The notes beneath the pieces were generated by a model. It was not told the origin of the DNA. It made no database searches and was given only the letters and a program-made list of their open reading frames with translations. A stretch of 7,010 nucleotides of DNA from positions 1 through 7,010 of the forward strand of contig CAXTCL010000204.1 in assembly GCA_964242035.1 (NCBI GenBank), in the 5' to 3' direction. Position 1 is the stretch's first letter, and every line of letters begins with the position of its first letter. This DNA is from BOG-908 sp964242035 (GTDB lineage Bacteria; Pseudomonadota; Alphaproteobacteria; Acetobacterales; Acetobacteraceae). Position numbers and translations under genes: made by a program. This document shows positions 5,338 to 7,010 of the stretch, in pieces.

Positions 5338-7010
5338 TTGCGTGAACTCACCCTCCGCGGCCTCATCCTTGGCGCCCTGATCACCGTCATCTTCACCGCA
5401 GCCAACGTCTATCTCGGCCTGAAGGTAGGTCTGACCTTCGCCAGCTCCATCCCCGCGGCCGTCATCTCCATGGCGGTGCTGCGCGCGCTCGGCGGCGGTA
5501 ACATCCTGGAAAACAACATGGTGCAGACGCAGGCCTCGGCCGCGGGCACCCTGTCCTCCGTCATCTTCGTCATGCCTGCGCTGGTCATCGTGGGCCACTG
5601 GCACGGCTTCCCGTTCTGGCAGGCCGCCGGGGTGTGCGCAGCCGGCGGCGTGATGGGCGTGCTGTTCACCATACCGTTGCGCCGGGCCATGGTGGTCAAC
5701 TCCACGCTGCCCTACCCGGAAGGCGTGGCCGCGGCCGAGATACTGCGCGTGGGCCATGGCCAGACGGCGCCGGGCGAGCCGGGCGCGTCAGACATAGCGG
5801 CCGGCGGCATCGTGGCCGCGGTAGTCAGCTTCGCCTCGACGGGACTGCACGTGCTGGGCGAGGGCTTCAGCCAGTGGTTCACGCTGGGCCACGCAGCGTT
5901 CCGGCTGTCCACCGGGTTTTCGCTGGCCCTGCTGGGCGCGGGCTACCTGGTGGGCATCGCCGGTGGGCTGGCCATGCTGCTGGGGGCGGTGCTCGCCTGG
6001 GGCGTGGCGGTCCCCGTGCTCACCAGCCTGCATCCCGCGCCGGCGGGCACCGCGCTGATCCCGTATGCCACCGGCCTGTGGTCGCACCAGGTGCGTTTCA
6101 TGGGCGCCGGGCTGATCGGCGTCGCCGCTATCTGGTCGCTGGCAGGATTGATGGGACCCACGATCGCCGGCGTGCGCGACAGCCTGCGCGCCAGCCGCGC
6201 CGCGGCGGGTGCGGACGGCGCGCCGGAGACGGATTTGGACATGGCCCCGCGCTGGATCGGCTTTACCTTCGCCGCCGCCCTTCTCGTCATGGCCATCACC
6301 TTCGCCGCCTTCCTGCACGGCGCCGGTCCCGCGCACGCCTTCGGCATCTGGGGCCTGGTGGCGTTCGGCTGCGTGTTCAGCGTGGTGTTCGGCTTCGCGG
6401 TCGCGGCCGCCTGCGGCTACATGGCCGGCCTGGTCGGCAGCTCCAGCTCGCCGATCTCCGGCATCGCCATCATCGCCACCATCCTGACCTCGCTGCTGCT
6501 GCTCGCCATCCTGCAGAGCGGCGGCATGCTCGGTTCCGAGGACGGTCGCCAGGCTGCAATCGCGTTCACCCTGTTCGTAGTCTCCGTGGTGCTGGCCACC
6601 GCCACCGTCAGCAACGACAACCTCCAGGACCTGAAGACCGGCTACCTTCTCGGCGCCACACCGTGGCGCCAGCAGGCCGTGCTCGTCGTAGGCTGCGTGG
6701 TGGGCGCGCTGGTGATCCCGCCGGTGCTGGACCTGCTCTACCACGCGTACGGTTTCCCCGGCGCCATGCCGGACCCGCACATGGACCCCGGGCAGGTGCT
6801 CGCCGCCCCGCAGGCCACGCTGATGGCGGCCATCGCGCGCGGCATCTTCGGCCGCGCGCTGGACTGGGGCTCGCTGCTGATCGGCGTCGCCGCCGGCGCA
6901 ATCCTGATCGTGGTGGACGTGCTGCTCAAACGCACCGGCCGGCGCGGGCTGCCGGTACTGGCGGTGGGCATCGGCCTCTATCTTCCACCAACGGTCGGAG
7001 TGACACTGGC
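5338..7010 (+). CDS. OPT-family oligopeptide transporter, 5' part
   Basis: An integral membrane uptake transporter of the OPT superfamily (PF03169); 557 codons are visible and the 3' end is cut. Complete bacterial members have roughly 600-680 residues, so perhaps 60-120 are missing. Family blocks are ANVYLGLKVGLTFASSIPAA (22-41), ENNMVQTQASAAGT (58-71), STLPYPEGVAAAEIL, GSSSSPISGIAI (367-378) and VSNDNLQDLKTGYLLGATP (424-442). At least a dozen hydrophobic segments are spread along the chain. Family knowledge: OPT proteins import oligopeptides or metal-chelate complexes in symport with protons; the substrate cannot be told here. The in-frame stop TGA at 5305-5307 leaves only CTG 5326 or TTG 5338 as common bacterial starts. 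TTG 5338 gives MRELTLRGLILG, which begins right at the conserved part. The hairpin upstream probably separates it from the cnoX operon, so it would need its own promoter, which I cannot see, or read-through. Confidence 0.9.
   Translation, partial: MRELTLRGLILGALITVIFTAANVYLGLKVGLTFASSIPAAVISMAVLRALGGGNILENNMVQTQASAAGTLSSVIFVMPALVIVGHWHGFPFWQAAGVCAAGGVMGVLFTIPLRRAMVVNSTLPYPEGVAAAEILRVGHGQTAPGEPGASDIAAGGIVAAVVSFASTGLHVLGEGFSQWFTLGHAAFRLSTGFSLALLGAGYLVGIAGGLAMLLGAVLAWGVAVPVLTSLHPAPAGTALIPYATGLWSHQVRFMGAGLIGVAAIWSLAGLMGPTIAGVRDSLRASRAAAGADGAPETDLDMAPRWIGFTFAAALLVMAITFAAFLHGAGPAHAFGIWGLVAFGCVFSVVFGFAVAAACGYMAGLVGSSSSPISGIAIIATILTSLLLLAILQSGGMLGSEDGRQAAIAFTLFVVSVVLATATVSNDNLQDLKTGYLLGATPWRQQAVLVVGCVVGALVIPPVLDLLYHAYGFPGAMPDPHMDPGQVLAAPQATLMAAIARGIFGRALDWGSLLIGVAAGAILIVVDVLLKRTGRRGLPVLAVGIGLYLPPTVGVTL

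Noticed and set aside
5788..6780. Long minus-strand open frame of 330 codons opposite the OPT gene
   Set aside because: Its His/Gln/Gly/Arg-rich composition is typical of the antisense shadow of a GC-rich coding gene, and the + strand has clear OPT family motifs.
1..7010. CRISPR array, insertion sequence, integrase or intact mobile element
   Set aside because: No regularly spaced repeats, transposase or recombinase motifs, or terminal inverted repeats with target duplications were seen.

Overview
The window looks like a chromosomal segment of a GC-rich alphaproteobacterium, most likely in the Rhodospirillales/Acetobacteraceae sphere. This rests on high-GC third positions, a 75-nt tRNA-Gly(GCC), a conserved thioredoxin/CnoX - LON-domain - Trm112 gene row typical of alphaproteobacteria, and an A/T-rich hairpin of a kind I recall from Acetobacteraceae intergenic regions. 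The family assignment is inference; no rRNA or marker gene is present.

Layout. (1) Positions 1-2369 hold the 3' part of a FUSC-family (MdtO-like) inner-membrane efflux subunit and, overlapping it by 8 bases, a complete TolC/OMF-family outer-membrane lipoprotein (MdtP-like). Together they are the end of a tripartite efflux operon whose membrane-fusion protein probably lies upstream of the window. (2) Positions 2370-3082 have no intact gene. They carry a heavily decayed DUF4276-like gene, readable in pieces in all three + frames, and a hairpin. (3) A tRNA-Gly(GCC) gene lies on the minus strand at 3083-3157, followed by a divergent intergenic region with two inverted repeats. (4) Positions 3326-5207 hold a compact + strand operon: cnoX-like thioredoxin-TPR protein, LON substrate-binding-domain protein, and a small Trm112-family protein with a TTG start. 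(5) A long imperfect hairpin (5223-5323) separates this operon from (6) an OPT-family oligopeptide/metal-chelate transporter that starts at a TTG (or CTG) right beside the hairpin and runs off the window end.

Functionally, the left part is export (drug or aromatic-acid efflux) and the middle is protein quality control and translation-factor methylation. The right part is uptake of peptides or peptide-like chelates. The points most worth a second look are the DUF4276 fossil beside the tRNA gene, the hairpin whose right arm contains the only visible Shine-Dalgarno sequence of the OPT gene, and the cluster of inverted repeats around the tRNA/cnoX divergent region. I did not find a convincing new system; most of the window is ordinary alphaproteobacterial chromosome.
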